Source of the DNA: Branchiostoma floridae
Lineage: Eukaryota > Chordata > Leptocardii > Amphioxiformes > Branchiostomatidae
NCBI RefSeq assembly: GCF_000003815.2
Contig: NC_049982.1
Span: 17,060,365 to 17,124,364, forward strand
Length of the DNA stretch: 64,000 bases
Direction of reading: 5' to 3'
Shown: piece by piece, positions 26,394 to 37,800 of the stretch
How the letters are laid out: each line of letters opens with the position of its first letter
How positions within the stretch are numbered: position 1 is the stretch's first letter
The notes under the pieces: generated by a model
What the model was told of the DNA's origin: nothing
Databases searched by the model: none
What the model saw: the letters and a program-made list of their open reading frames with translations, nothing else
Position numbers and translations under genes: made by a program

Positions 26394-29300
26394 TCACCAT
26401 TGATGGTCCCAACTTTGATGATACCTCCTATCCCTACTCCTATGCTGATTGTAACCTGAATGTCTCCATTGCATGTCTCCATTGTACTGACCACCACCAT
26501 AGTTTGAATGTGACTGGTCATCCCAACGTTCATAGTGAAAATTGTCCTCTGCCCAATTCCCTGAAGAGTTTCTGTGATAATCATAGTACATGTAGTTGTA
26601 ATCATGTTCTGTTCTCCCATAGTTGCCATAACCATCGTCCCTGTAGGGTCTATAATGGTAGCTTTCATAATGTCGTCCTCTACCCTCAAGAACATCGTGA
26701 GCACCTCCCGAGCGATGCCTGTCCCTTCTCCGTTGGTCGTAGGGAGCATAACGTCGTTCTCTGGAGGGCGGTTGGTCCCTTTCCCTTGTTGGTCCTTGTT
26801 TACGTGGTAACGGTAGCTTGGGAGGTTTAACCTCGCCACTTTGTACTCTGTACATCAATGACACATACAAGGTGATTATAATACTACATGTAGTAAAACG
26901 TATGAAGTGACATATTAATGACAGGTATGACAGGACGGATGAATGTTTCTACTATCTACTTAGACCAGTAGGCAGATATATATATAAATATACTACCCAC
27001 AATGCACTTCTCTGCTGCAGATGCTCCAAGTAGTTCTCCCTCTCCAAGTCATGTCCTCTGGCTTTATTAAAAGCTGTAAATCATAGTATATAAATTGTAA
27101 CTTTGCATTGAACATTTACAATGACTGGATGGGGATTCAGGATATACATGTATGTATCTACTATGAGCTAAAAAGGACCCGTGAAAGAGCAAGACAATAC
27201 ACTGATGCAAACAGTGAGTATTAATGCAACTGCCAGTTTAACCTGTACATTATACAATGTATAAGGATGAATAACTTTTTTAGAGGAACACAAGTGTGAA
27301 AGATGAATGATATGATTGTAGTGCCAGTGGAAGATCCATAATTTGGTATTGTTTTGTTGTTGTGCTTGTTAATTTCCATTTGAACTACTGTACATCAAAA
27401 CGCTTTATAAGACTATATGTGCCTATCATGCTTCTTACTTGTTAATACATATTTCAATTGCAAAATATATACAAGGTGAAAACAAACCTGCTATTGCTTT
27501 TTCTGCAGTGAAGTGCTTGTAATCTATCAGATACCTGTGTACATTTGTACAGACAAAATTAGTACTACATACAGCTATAAAATATTTTTTACTGATGTAA
27601 GATATCCTGTTTCCTACACCCATATTGCTTTATTTTCAGTTAACGGAGATGTTAATTCTAGACCTTTAATGTGGACACAAATGCAATTTACTCCCCATAC
27701 TTCTATGTAGTTTGGTGTCAAATGATATAGCAAAATTGAAGAGGATTACAAAGAAAACCCTTGCTCAGTGCCTTATTGGAGCTAGGAAAACTACACATTG
27801 TATACGCTGGATTCTAGTGTTTCAGCTTATGATTAACAGAAAAAAACTGGAATGTAAACACCAAGAATGGTGAAAGCAATCACGACTCTTACCTGCACAC
27901 CAAGTACCCTGTTCTGTTCACTCCATGTGTGCAGTGGACACCTATTAGGCTGTCTGTAACAGGGCAAATCAATCACATCTACATGTAGATCATTTGTACA
28001 TTACAATACAATAACTTTAGTTTAGGTATGCACATCAAAGATACTTGTGCCCACAACCTAGAAACAACCTAGCACAAAACTACACCTGTAACCTGAAATT
28101 GTTGTGACATCTACATGAAGTCAACATGGGCTATGTTTTACAATGTGGTCATGCCACCAGTAGTTGATTGAAGAACTGCAAAACATATACGTTTGTACAT
28201 GTATAACCAGACTTCTTTCTTTGTCTTCCCCATTGAATCCATCATCTATCAAAAATGCAGCTTTAAGGTACATGTAATTTCATCTCACTAAATTTCACAG
28301 ACAAACTAACAACTTATTGTATTTTTTGTTGACAAATAAGAATCAAGCATCCAACTAGTAAGTAATACATAATGTCAGTAATGTCAGAAAAAAAGTATCT
28401 TGAGCACTGCATCTACATACATTGATCTCAACCTTCACTCACCATCTTTATTTTCAGTCTCAAAGTTGTGGACTATACTTGCAAACCTGTTGTACATGTA
28501 CAAAGAAACAGTTAAAATTCAGTAACAGGGAATGGGTGAAAGAAGCAAAGTCCCATTCTTTCTTCAACTCTTGTGATACTTTTAAGTTTTGGTTTCCCTC
28601 AATGCAGAAACAGGATAGTTTCACATCCCTAAACAAATACTATTAGTATGGAACATGCAGTACCTTGTCATTGGAAATACATGTATGTGTGATTTTTCAA
28701 TTGGTCTGATAACAATCTGAAAGCTTCAGAGGGTTACTGGCAGATAAATAGCTTTAGATGTAAGTTCTGTCAATAAACAATGTGTTTCACTCACTCTTGC
28801 ACAACATCATCTGAGGGCACCTCTTTCCCAGCTGTGAAAATTTTCTCATATTTGATGCCAGCTTTGATAATGTCCTGTAAACAGAGGAAACCACTGTAAA
28901 AATATATAGGACAACCTAAAGAAAAAAGACAACACCAAAAGAAAGAGTGTAGACTAACCAGTTGCAAGACAATGATTGCTTGATCTGTTCATCTTCAATG
29001 TCAATGTTACCAAAGTGTCATATTGGAGAGATACATGTAACGTTATATTCTATATGACATTCACAACCATATTGTGGACTACATAAAGGACAAAGTTGTT
29101 ATGTACTAGATTCATTTTTGTTGGTACTACAAAACAAGCAGCACCAGTACCTGTTTATTGTAGTATCTGGTGGTAAAAGTGAGGTCTATAACCAGCCCAA
29201 GCCTGCCTCCCTGGTCTGATATACCCTGTATCATGTCAGGTACTGTGAAGCTGTGGAAAAATAAGACATCAAGTAATGCATGATAAATAAGACAAACAAG

Positions 29301-31651
29301 TTCTACAGTGTGTCAGGCTTGCCACTACCCACTGAGCCATATCATCAATGCATTGAATGATTGATTGGACATTTACTGATAAATGTATAAGGTATTCCTG
29401 TACTTCCTGTCAATAAGATCCTTGTGCACTATGGACAGAACACTATAATTTGACAGGACATTTCTGTCAGTAAGAACATTGATACTGTATGATACGTGTG
29501 CATATTCATAGTCATACTTCTGTAAAACTGAACTGTTTTGGCAAAAAATAGTAAACAAGTAATTCTGGTGTCTTCTTTTAATCGGTTTATGATAACCAAG
29601 ATCAGATATGGCTACCAACAGAAATATCTCACCTATCTTCACTTGGCAGATTTGAACAGATGCCCTGAAACAAAAACAAAAAATGACCTAATTGTCTTAT
29701 GACCTGTCTTACTAGTAACGGCACTGAACTTTAATCCAACGCAACTTTAATCCAACACTTTTCAGAACCCATCTGTCAGTCAAAAACTAGCCCCGGTATG
29801 CAAATTCCTTTGAGTGTTTTACAAAACCAGTAAGGTATACGACTTAAAACCTTGTAAGTTTGAGCTCACAAAGACCGCACGTTGCAGCGACTGGTTAATC
29901 AATCTTCTGGTATGTTTTCATGCCGTTAATCAAGCCGTGGGAGGAGGGCAGCGATTGTAATTTCAAGCAATTCTACTCTTTGTCCTCACATTACACATTA
30001 ATCATCACAGTAAATATAGTGAAATATTAATAAACTGTCCATCCAGCACAACCAACATGCCTTGAAATGTCCCTCTTTAAAGTACAGGGCCAGGCTTTGT
30101 TACACAAATTCAGTGGAAATCCGAACACACGCCATTTTGAATCATATTTCAGCACGCCCCTTCACCCCTATTTATGAAAGTGATCACATCCAAAGGCCAG
30201 TAGGACGGATCTCACTGGCGAAACCAACAGCCCCCACATGATGGACGTACTGTAGGGAGTTTGTACTGTGTTTTGCGGGTATATTTTTTGGGAGCCATTC
30301 ACAAACTACGTATTTTGCCACCATTTGCTTACCAAACAACTGATGAAAAGTTTCATAGAACGTCATAACTGTGTAGTAGAACAGCAGAACAGATTTGCCG
30401 CTGGTTGATGCATTTTTGGGCCGTGTTTTGATCGCGACTATCAGCAGTTTACTGACATGCCGATTTGCCAAACATTTAACCTTGAGTAAGTGCCTGCCAA
30501 TTGATACAAATTTGTCATTGTAAATATGAAATCCATAGATAAACAGCCTTGTTATATTATTGTGTTGGATTAAAGTTCCACTGGGAATAGAATCCCAAGG
30601 GACTTGCTATCCGTTACACTCTGTTTGAAGTGTTATTTTCTCGCGACAACACAGAAAGTTGCAGGCCAATGCATGTGTAGCAATAGCCGGAGAAACATAG
30701 TAAACAATACACTAAACAGTTTTTGGAATGCGCAAAAGCCCGCTCGTTTATTTATGGTTCAGTTTTGAATACGCTGGAACGTGTTGGATTAAAGTTCAGT
30801 GCCGTTACATCAAAGACCAACAACATAACTTCAAGTGAATTTCAGTTGATATTTTTCTACATCTGGTGTGCAATGTTACAATTTCAGCCAGCACAACAAA
30901 AAAAATTCCCCTGCTGCAGATGAATGTAAATCAGAGAAACATATCATGTTACAATACAATAAGGCCAATAAAATCAATTAAATCACCTGATTACATGTGA
31001 GGAGGCTTATAATTTTGACTACACTATGAAGATAGAAACCCAGTTCTTCAAATTATATCGCTCACCACTTTGAGAGGTACTTTGAAGGAGATAAACCTGG
31101 TCCCTTCCATTTGTCTTCCCATGGGACTGTAATCTAGCCATCTGTGGGGAGGGGGTAAATAAAGCTACATTATTGTCGGATTCACACATTACACTGTATT
31201 TACAGTCAATATAATACATATATACTAGTAATATCTTGTGGTGAAAAATTATGGGAACATTTTTTAAATTCTAAAAGTAATTGTCTATCAAGGGTACTAC
31301 AGTGAGTACTGACACTAACATATGTGTTACTGTACAACAAGCAGCTATCCTGTATTATCTTTTTACCACTCATTCCCCCCGGGGAAATACTAGTAATCTC
31401 CACTAGGCCCACTGCTATCCCCCGACCTAACCTGTGCTTGAAGAAATATTTTTATAATAGCTATATTTCGAAGAAGAAAGAAGGAACCAACAGACTGGAC
31501 CCTCGAGGCGAGGCCGGCCCTCCCCCCGCTGTGAAAAAAAAATCGTGACCACGTTGCGTTGACAAGCACAGAGATTCACAACTAGCATTTTCATGTTCCT
31601 TGTATATACAAGACTTTACACGAACCTGTCTGGTATGCTTCTTGGTGGCAT
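26394..31651 (-). CDS. DUSP11: RNA 5'-triphosphatase, dual-specificity phosphatase 11 (about 330 aa)
   Basis: Ten coding exons on the - strand, all with GT/AG borders and agreeing phases: 31651-31626, 31141-31066, 29664-29633, 29250-29151, 28874-28795, 28486-28443, 27953-27893, 27534-27488, 27073-27001, 26847-26394. The protein begins MPPRSIPDRWLDYSPMG, like the IPERW block of vertebrate PIR1, followed by GTRFISFKVPL and GLVIDLTFTTRYY. The P-loop is HCTHGVNRTG (C127 catalytic, R133 phosphate-binding), then FNKARGHDLERENYLEHL. Residues 181-330 form a disordered tail rich in Arg, Tyr, His and Gly. The family removes gamma and beta phosphates from triphosphorylated RNA in the nucleus, using the cysteine-phosphatase mechanism. 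Exon 9 uses a weak donor (TT followed by GTGGGT), chosen because it alone keeps phase. An alternative last exon is discussed separately. Confidence 0.93.
29717..30805. mobile_element. 1.1-kb non-autonomous TIR DNA transposon
   Basis: The ends are inverted copies beginning ACGGCACTGAACTTTAATCC (29717 onward and, inverted, ending at 30805), at least 23 bp long, each bordered by TA (29715-29716 and 30806-30807). A second copy of AACTTTAATCCAACAC lies just inside the left end, and an inverted one near 30567, giving subterminal repeats. A TA duplication suggests a Tc1/mariner-type mechanism. No transposase is encoded; the open frame at 30184-30471 has no recognisable domain. It lies in the second intron of DUSP11. 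Confidence 0.75.
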
Positions 31652-32406
31652 TTTGGCGCACTAAGAATCTCAAAGAATGGGAAAACGACTCTGAAAGTGA
31701 AACAGTCGGAGATGTCTCGAGCGCTGACGACACGACTACACAGGTTTCGGTGACGCCAGACTAATCTACTTTTACAGTTTTATAGGAGTCGACTGTTCCT
31801 CGATGAATCTCTATCTCTTTTCTTTTACATACGTACTAAAACATAAAAAGTGAATCTTGATACTCATATTTTGAAAATGCCAAGATTGATATCTGATTTA
31901 CAACATCTAATGTATGCTTGTCTCTTTTTACAATTTCCTCATACAGGAAGTAATGGCGCAACACCCTCCATGGTAAATTATAGTGGTATATTCCCACTCT
32001 GAGAATGATGGGAAATTTGTCATAGTCTATTTTAAAAGGGGGGAGGACAATGATGGCATATCGTATTGATGAAAGTAATAAACACACAGGATAGTAACTG
32101 AACACTCATAGAGTAAGGTAAACTTAAGCATTCTGAAGCAAAGCATGTTTCTTTGGATATCATGATATCACACTTCTGATACATTTGTACAAATCCTGTT
32201 ATCCATGATTTACCTATTATTTAACATAATGGTATGGTCCAACTGATGCCGCCATCTTTGAGAACAACCGACACGAGAACTTCTGAGAAGAGAGAAAGTT
32301 GAGTATAAAAGGTAATGAAATGACAGCCTCTTAAACAATTCTTCATCTTATCTGCGTGTATGTTAAGAACCATTAAATGCATATCTTATGTCATGGAGAT
32401 GCAAAA
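31652..32406. other. Upstream region of DUSP11
   Basis: Contains the DUSP11 5' UTR and promoter just above 31651. No gene seen. A shared promoter with BUB3 is possible, because the BUB3 start exon is preceded by a splice acceptor and so has an upstream non-coding exon, but its position was not identified. Confidence 0.4.
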
Positions 32407-33390
32407 CTACGAAAGCTTCACCCTCCTTTTTCAGCACTCGGTTCCAGTACTGAAGATGGCTTCAGCACTGGATTTCCAGTGCTGAATGTTCGTCAGCACT
32501 GGTTTTCCAGTGCTGACGCGCTCTCAGCACTGGAAAAGCCGGCGTCAGCACGGGAAACCGAGTGCTTGGACGATTTTCTGTGCTGGTAACTCAAATCATT
32601 TCCAGAAGGGCTGTAATTATGATTTGAAATCACACACAATAAATTTTGCAATCCATTGTTAATGACATTCTATCTTTTATAGATATAAATCCAATTCCAA
32701 CACGTTACACAACAATAACTCAGATTTGGACTTTTGATGAACTTGGACCATATCTATATTAGAATTTTTGCCAAGTACTGCTCTCAGTACTTTTACAAAA
32801 TTATATCTAACTCGTATACATTATACATATGTCAAGTTTCAATTGCACATCTGCACAACTTCGGTTTCTTGGCATCAGGTTACTTTTTTTTTATGCGAAT
32901 CTTCACCAAGTACCGCTCTCATCACTAGGACACTGCAGTTCTGGAAAGACTTCAGCACTGGTTTGAAGATCATTCCAGTGCTGAAAAGACGTCAGCACTC
33001 GTTTTCCAGTGCTGAAGATCCCTCAGCACTGGTGTTCCAGTGCTGTAAGTGTCCCTGAGCACTGGTAAATCCAGTGCGGAAGGTGAAGCTTTTGTATATC
33101 AGCACTCGGTTCCAGTGCTGACAGCGATTTCAGCACTGGGTAACTAGTGCTGACGGCAGACTAGCACTGGAAAACCAGTGCTGAAATGAGTTCAGCACTG
33201 GAAAACGAGTGCTGGAACAGTATTCAGCACTGGAATTCCAGTCCTGACGGAGCTTCAGCACTGGAACAGAGCCATTCAGCACTGGAAAACCAGTGCTGAA
33301 CTTTCTTCAGCACTGGAAAGCCAGTGCTGAGGGGGCTTTGAGCATTGAATCAGCACTGGAATACCAGTGCGGAAGGTGAAGCTTTCGTAG
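32407..33390. repeat. Palindromic 31-bp tandem repeat element, two clusters
   Basis: About 18 units built on CAGCACTGG-N4-CCAGTGCTG. Cluster 1 units start at 32432, 32463, 32494, 32524 and 32553. Cluster 2 units start at 32952, 32992, 33023, 33057, 33100, 33131, 33162, 33193, 33225, 33256, 33277, 33308 and 33351. The commonest spacing is 31 bp: a 22-nt palindrome plus a 9-nt spacer. Some stems extend into the spacer with matched changes: 32461-32486 pairs TTC with GAA, while 32491-32518 pairs CGTC with GACG. The whole block is bounded by perfect 16-bp inverted copies of CTACGAAAGCTTCACC (32407-32422 and 33375-33390). Between the clusters (32586-32940) is unrelated AT-rich DNA. No coding potential. 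Confidence 0.9.
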
Positions 33391-33675
33391 ACTTGCCATG
33401 GAGATAGATACACATCTTGCGTCATGAATGTGATTTAAAATCTACTATACTCTTTTATGTCGATGGGACTGTCGAGGGACTAAAACTTGAACAAAAGGGG
33501 GTGGGTAAACTTAAGAGAGACAAACTCTGTAGCCTAGATACCAGGCTGTTTCAAATACCTGCAGGCCAACTCCTCAGCTATAGGGCCAACATACCCCGGT
33601 GAAATTCTACATCTGGAACCCCTGAGTTACTTACTTAGAACATGCACAAGCACAACAGATATTTATATACGCTGT

Positions 33676-33730
33676 GGCTATTGACACACTCAGTGTGCCA
33701 ATAGCCAAACAGGCTATTGACACACCGAGA
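33676..33730. repeat. Palindromic array, 37-bp period (left part)
   Basis: One complete 31-nt near-perfect palindrome (33676-33706; GGCTATTGACACACT and its complement) is followed, after a 5-nt spacer, by a half unit starting at 33712. The half unit breaks off after GGCTATTGACACAC. The matching right half occurs at about 34537-34556. Confidence 0.85.
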
Positions 33731-33914
33731 TGCCAGTCAGCCAATCAGAGCTTGTAACATGCCTTTCCGGCAATATTTTACACAAGCAATAGTTGATTAA
33801 ACATTGTTCGGAAGATTAGACATTGGAATCTTTGAATCTAATGGAATGAACGGACGTATTCAAGTTATGCCCTACATTTGGATACCTAATAATACAGCCT
33901 TCATCTTGTATGTT

Positions 33915-33989
33915 TGACGTAGCGTAGTTGATAGAGCGTTGACCCGGGAATTCATGATACCAGCTCCTACCCCGTTCGAGTCCGCGCCG
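33915..33989 (+). other. tRNA-like sequence (tRNA-derived repeat or tRNA pseudogene)
   Basis: TAGCGTAGTTGATAGAGCG resembles a Pol III A box, and GTTCGAGTCCG (33974-33984) matches the B box, at a tRNA-like distance of about 54 bases. A T-rich tail with several T runs follows (33993-34019). Acceptor and T stems do not pair well, so a functional tRNA is unlikely; a SINE head fits better. Confidence 0.45.
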
Positions 33990-34533
33990 GAGTTTTTTTT
34001 AATTTTTTTGTTTTTTTGTTTAATTTTTCTTGTCCCTTTTTAAACATCCATTTGATATAAGAATATTTTATATATAAACAACTTTTAAAGTTTCTGTTAA
34101 CAATATAAACCAAAAATAACACTGACCACAAAACATGTCATAATTTTCGGCCGTGTGGTTCCGGCGCTATCGGCAGCGACTCGGAAGAATATTTCTTTCA
34201 CATTAAAAATAATGGAGGTAAAACAACAACTATAACTTCGCTTCCTTAGTGATGTAAGTTTTGAGGCCGAAAATTCTCCAATATGGCAGGAATTCGTCGG
34301 TAAACACAGCTCAAAACGTGTTCCTAACCGATCCAACATGGCTGCCATGATCACATGCGGTGACAGTAAAACTAGCACCCTATATGATGGCAGATTCCGA
34401 TGTTTAAAATTGTGCCGTAAACACGTGAAAAAGATCGTATTTTGGGTTGATAATGGACACAGGATGCCATTTGTATTTTTCAGAGTGTTGATTGTCAAAT
34501 ATAATCGTAAGATTTCCTCATTTTAGTGGTTTC

Positions 34534-34666
34534 TATCACTGGGTGTGTCAATAGCCTAAACAGGCTATCGCCACACTGAGTGTGCCAATAGCCTAAACAA
34601 GCTATCGACACACTCAGTGTGTCAATAGCCTGTTAGGCTATTGACACACTGGGTGTGTCAATAGCC
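34534..34666. repeat. Palindromic array, 37-bp period (right part)
   Basis: A half unit ending at 34556 is followed by three complete 31-nt palindromes at 34563-34593, 34600-34630 and 34636-34666. All are variants of GGCTATTGACACACT paired with AGTGTGTCAATAGCC, with 5-6-nt spacers. Confidence 0.85.
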
Positions 34667-34821
34667 TCGCTCATTTATCTATTCAAGTCTCAAGATGGAG
34701 GTCTGGCATCCGGGCTAAGATCAGTAAATGCTTTGCTTGAATTCATTATTTACAATTGTTTGAAAAGAAAATGACCCAGAATATTTTCCATTCCTTCTAG
34801 GAAACGTACCAGGCCACAAAT

Positions 34822-37800
34822 ATGCCGACTGTTGCCGAAACGCCGAACGAGTTCAAGTTGAACAACTGCCCGACAGACGGCATCTCAGCGGTGAAGTTCA
34901 GCCCAACCAGCTCCCAGCTGCTGCTGGTGTCGTCATGGGACTGTTCGGTGAGACTGTACGACGTGGCCGGGAACAACCTCAGGAACAAGTACACACATTC
35001 CAGCGCCGTCCTCGACTGTTGCTTCTTTGTAAGTCTGCAAGTTTTGTTTGAAAGTGACTAACCTACATTATCATATAGCCAGGCGCCGCAGACCATTCAG
35101 AAGGCCCCACGTTGGTTATGACGCCGTAACACATAGATTTCGGCCAGGCCGGTGTGTTAGCTCCTTCTGATTGGTGTGTAAGCTCCTTCTGACCGGCACC
35201 AGTGTCGATTTGCATCGACGCATTCTGACCAATTAGAAGGAGCGATACACACAAGAAATTAAGGGATATGCAGACATTGGCCAATCAAAAGGAGCAAAAC
35301 ATATGCCAGAGTAGAGGGAATAAGTACAGACTGCAAGGGGGGAATGGCTCCTTCTGTTAACATTGGTAATGCAGGGCTCGAAATTCATTTTTGGGATTAG
35401 GTGCACTGGTGCACCCAGCTCAACAAATTGGGTGCACCAAAATATTTTTGGGTGCACCACTTAAATTTAAGTAGAATGCCAAGAAAACCTAATAACAAAA
35501 CTGCTGCCCCTACGTTCTCAAGGCTATAACACTTAGACGTCAAGAATATGATCAGATGTATACTAGCATACTTGATATCTTTCCATACATAAACCTAAGA
35601 AAATATTTGGGTGCACCCAGTATTTCAAGCCCTGTAATGGGTTTTGTTGTTCTAAGACTGCAATGTTTCGAATATTTTCTTTTGGTTTTTGGTTTAAAAA
35701 TGCAATCTGTAATCTTACAAATGTATGTATCAAAGAACAAAGGTGAATTTTCAGAAATTCGACAAAGGAATTCACACGTATAGTACCAAGGGATCTATGT
35801 GTCATACAGGAGTTTGCAAGTTTGGGTAGACTATATGATAATAACTTTAATGACCCACCTGTTAATGACCCATCTCATAAAAGGTTTTATTTGGTGGTTA
35901 TAGCAAAGGACCAGGCGTTATGACACCATATACACCTCGGGGCAGGTCATTAACCCTTAAAAATAAGTTAATTGTTACTTTCAAAACTCTTAGAATTACG
36001 TATGATAATGAATTTGAGCTTTCAACATATATGGGATAGATCAGGTATCAAGGTTGGGTGAGTAATTTTGCCATCAGGTTGAATTCTTGGGGTGTTGAAA
36101 AGTACTGAAGAAAGTAGAAATATACGTATTTAAGCTCTTTCGCATATTCAACTACGTACGTATGCATGGGGACCAATGGACGCTAAACTGGATAGTACTA
36201 GTGAGTGAGTGAGTGAGTATGATTCGCAGGCGACAGGAACACCGTCTCCAGACTAGCCTTTGCCTTTGACATTTTACCCAGGGTTCCTGTTGCCTTGCAT
36301 GCATAGTCGATTAGCCTGTAACAAACAGGACGAAAGAACGTTCTGAGAAAACCATAAAGAGTGAAAATAATCCTCCACCCTTTCTATCCTTGACAGAGAA
36401 TCCAAGCATACAAGTATTTTGTTTGAACCTTTATTATCAGTTGACTTGAAAATGTAAGCAGATACACGTATTCACACCATTTGTTATAATACATGTATGT
36501 CTGGGTGTTACTTTACACCTCTGTTCAAAATCTGATTTTGGTTGTCCCCTTCCAGGACCCAGTGCACCCCTACAGTGGTGGACTGGACCAGATGCTGAAG
36601 ACATGTGACCTGAACACAAGCCAAGGTGAGATGGAACCAGAGGGGTCTGTGCTGTGATTGGTTGGATAAGAGGAAGGGGTTCATTGAGGGCATTGCCATG
36701 TTGTTATAAAATACAGCTATTGGTAAGATTCTGTCCTGATGCCTGCCTGTTCTTGCACCCAGAAACTGTTGTTGGGAACCATGATGCACCCATCCGCTGT
36801 GTGGAGTACTGTCCTGATGTCAACGTGGTCATCACAGGCAGCTGGGACCAGACTGTCAAGCTGTGGGACCCACGCACACCCTGTAACGCTGGGTCCTTCT
36901 CACAGCCGGGGAAGGTAGGATTGTGGAATGCTTCTGGAGAGCCTGTAACGTGTTTGAAATCAAAATCAAACTTCAGTGGTATTTTTGATAGGTGCTTGAG
37001 AATTGGATTGGTTTTGAAAGATAATTGGCAAGAAGAGTTACACCACTGTTGCCAAACTTGGTCATTCTTGTTGTTAACTAAAAGAGGTGGTATTTGCTTC
37101 CAGGTGTACACAATGGCAGTTACCGGTGATCGACTGATAGTGGGAACAGCAGGTAGACGAGTGTTGGTGTGGGACCTGAGGAACATGGGATATGTGCAAC
37201 AGAGACGAGAGTCCAGCCTGAAGTACCAGACCCGCTGCATCAGGGCCTTCCCCAACAAGCAGGGCTATGTGCTCAGCTCCATAGAGTGAGTACAGTTGCA
37301 CTTGTGGCCATGGAGTTTTTTTTTTTTTCTCCATAAAGTAAGTACATGTAGAGTTGCTTCTTTGAGGAAATCAAACCTGGTTTTATCATGGACCAGTGGA
37401 ACTTCCATACAGGTAGACATCGGAAATGCCTGCATAAATGCCTGATCAAAGAGTATATACATGTGTGTTTAATCCCTCATGCCTTGTCACAGGGGCCGGG
37501 TAGCTGTGGAGTATTTAGACCCCAGCCCTGAGGTACAGAAGAAGAAATATGCCTTCAAGTGTCATCGCATCAAGGAGGACGGAATTGAGAAGATCTACCC
37601 TGTCAATGCCATTGCCTTCCATAGCATGCACAACACATTTGCTACAGGTGCGCTAGTTCAGTCTAACAACGAGCCTACTCTTTCTGTAGTTTCAATGGTG
37701 TCAGTGAAGTGGGGAATATTACAGAGATTATAGTGTTGCTGTTTTTGTCATAATGGAAATAAGTCTTAGTTATCTCATGGCATGCATAGATACCTGTGTA

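Noticed and set aside
26240-26830. 196-codon + strand open frame
   Set aside because: It lies opposite the last DUSP11 exon, whose - strand frame is supported by phase matching and homology; the + strand product is His/Ser-rich antisense noise.
32432-33373. CRISPR-like look of regularly spaced repeats
   Set aside because: The repeats themselves are diverged palindromes, spacers are only about 9 nt, no cas genes exist and the DNA is clearly animal with spliced genes.
34097-34498. 133-codon - strand open frame in the palindrome-flanked insert
   Set aside because: No domain or splice support; the segment is repeat-derived.
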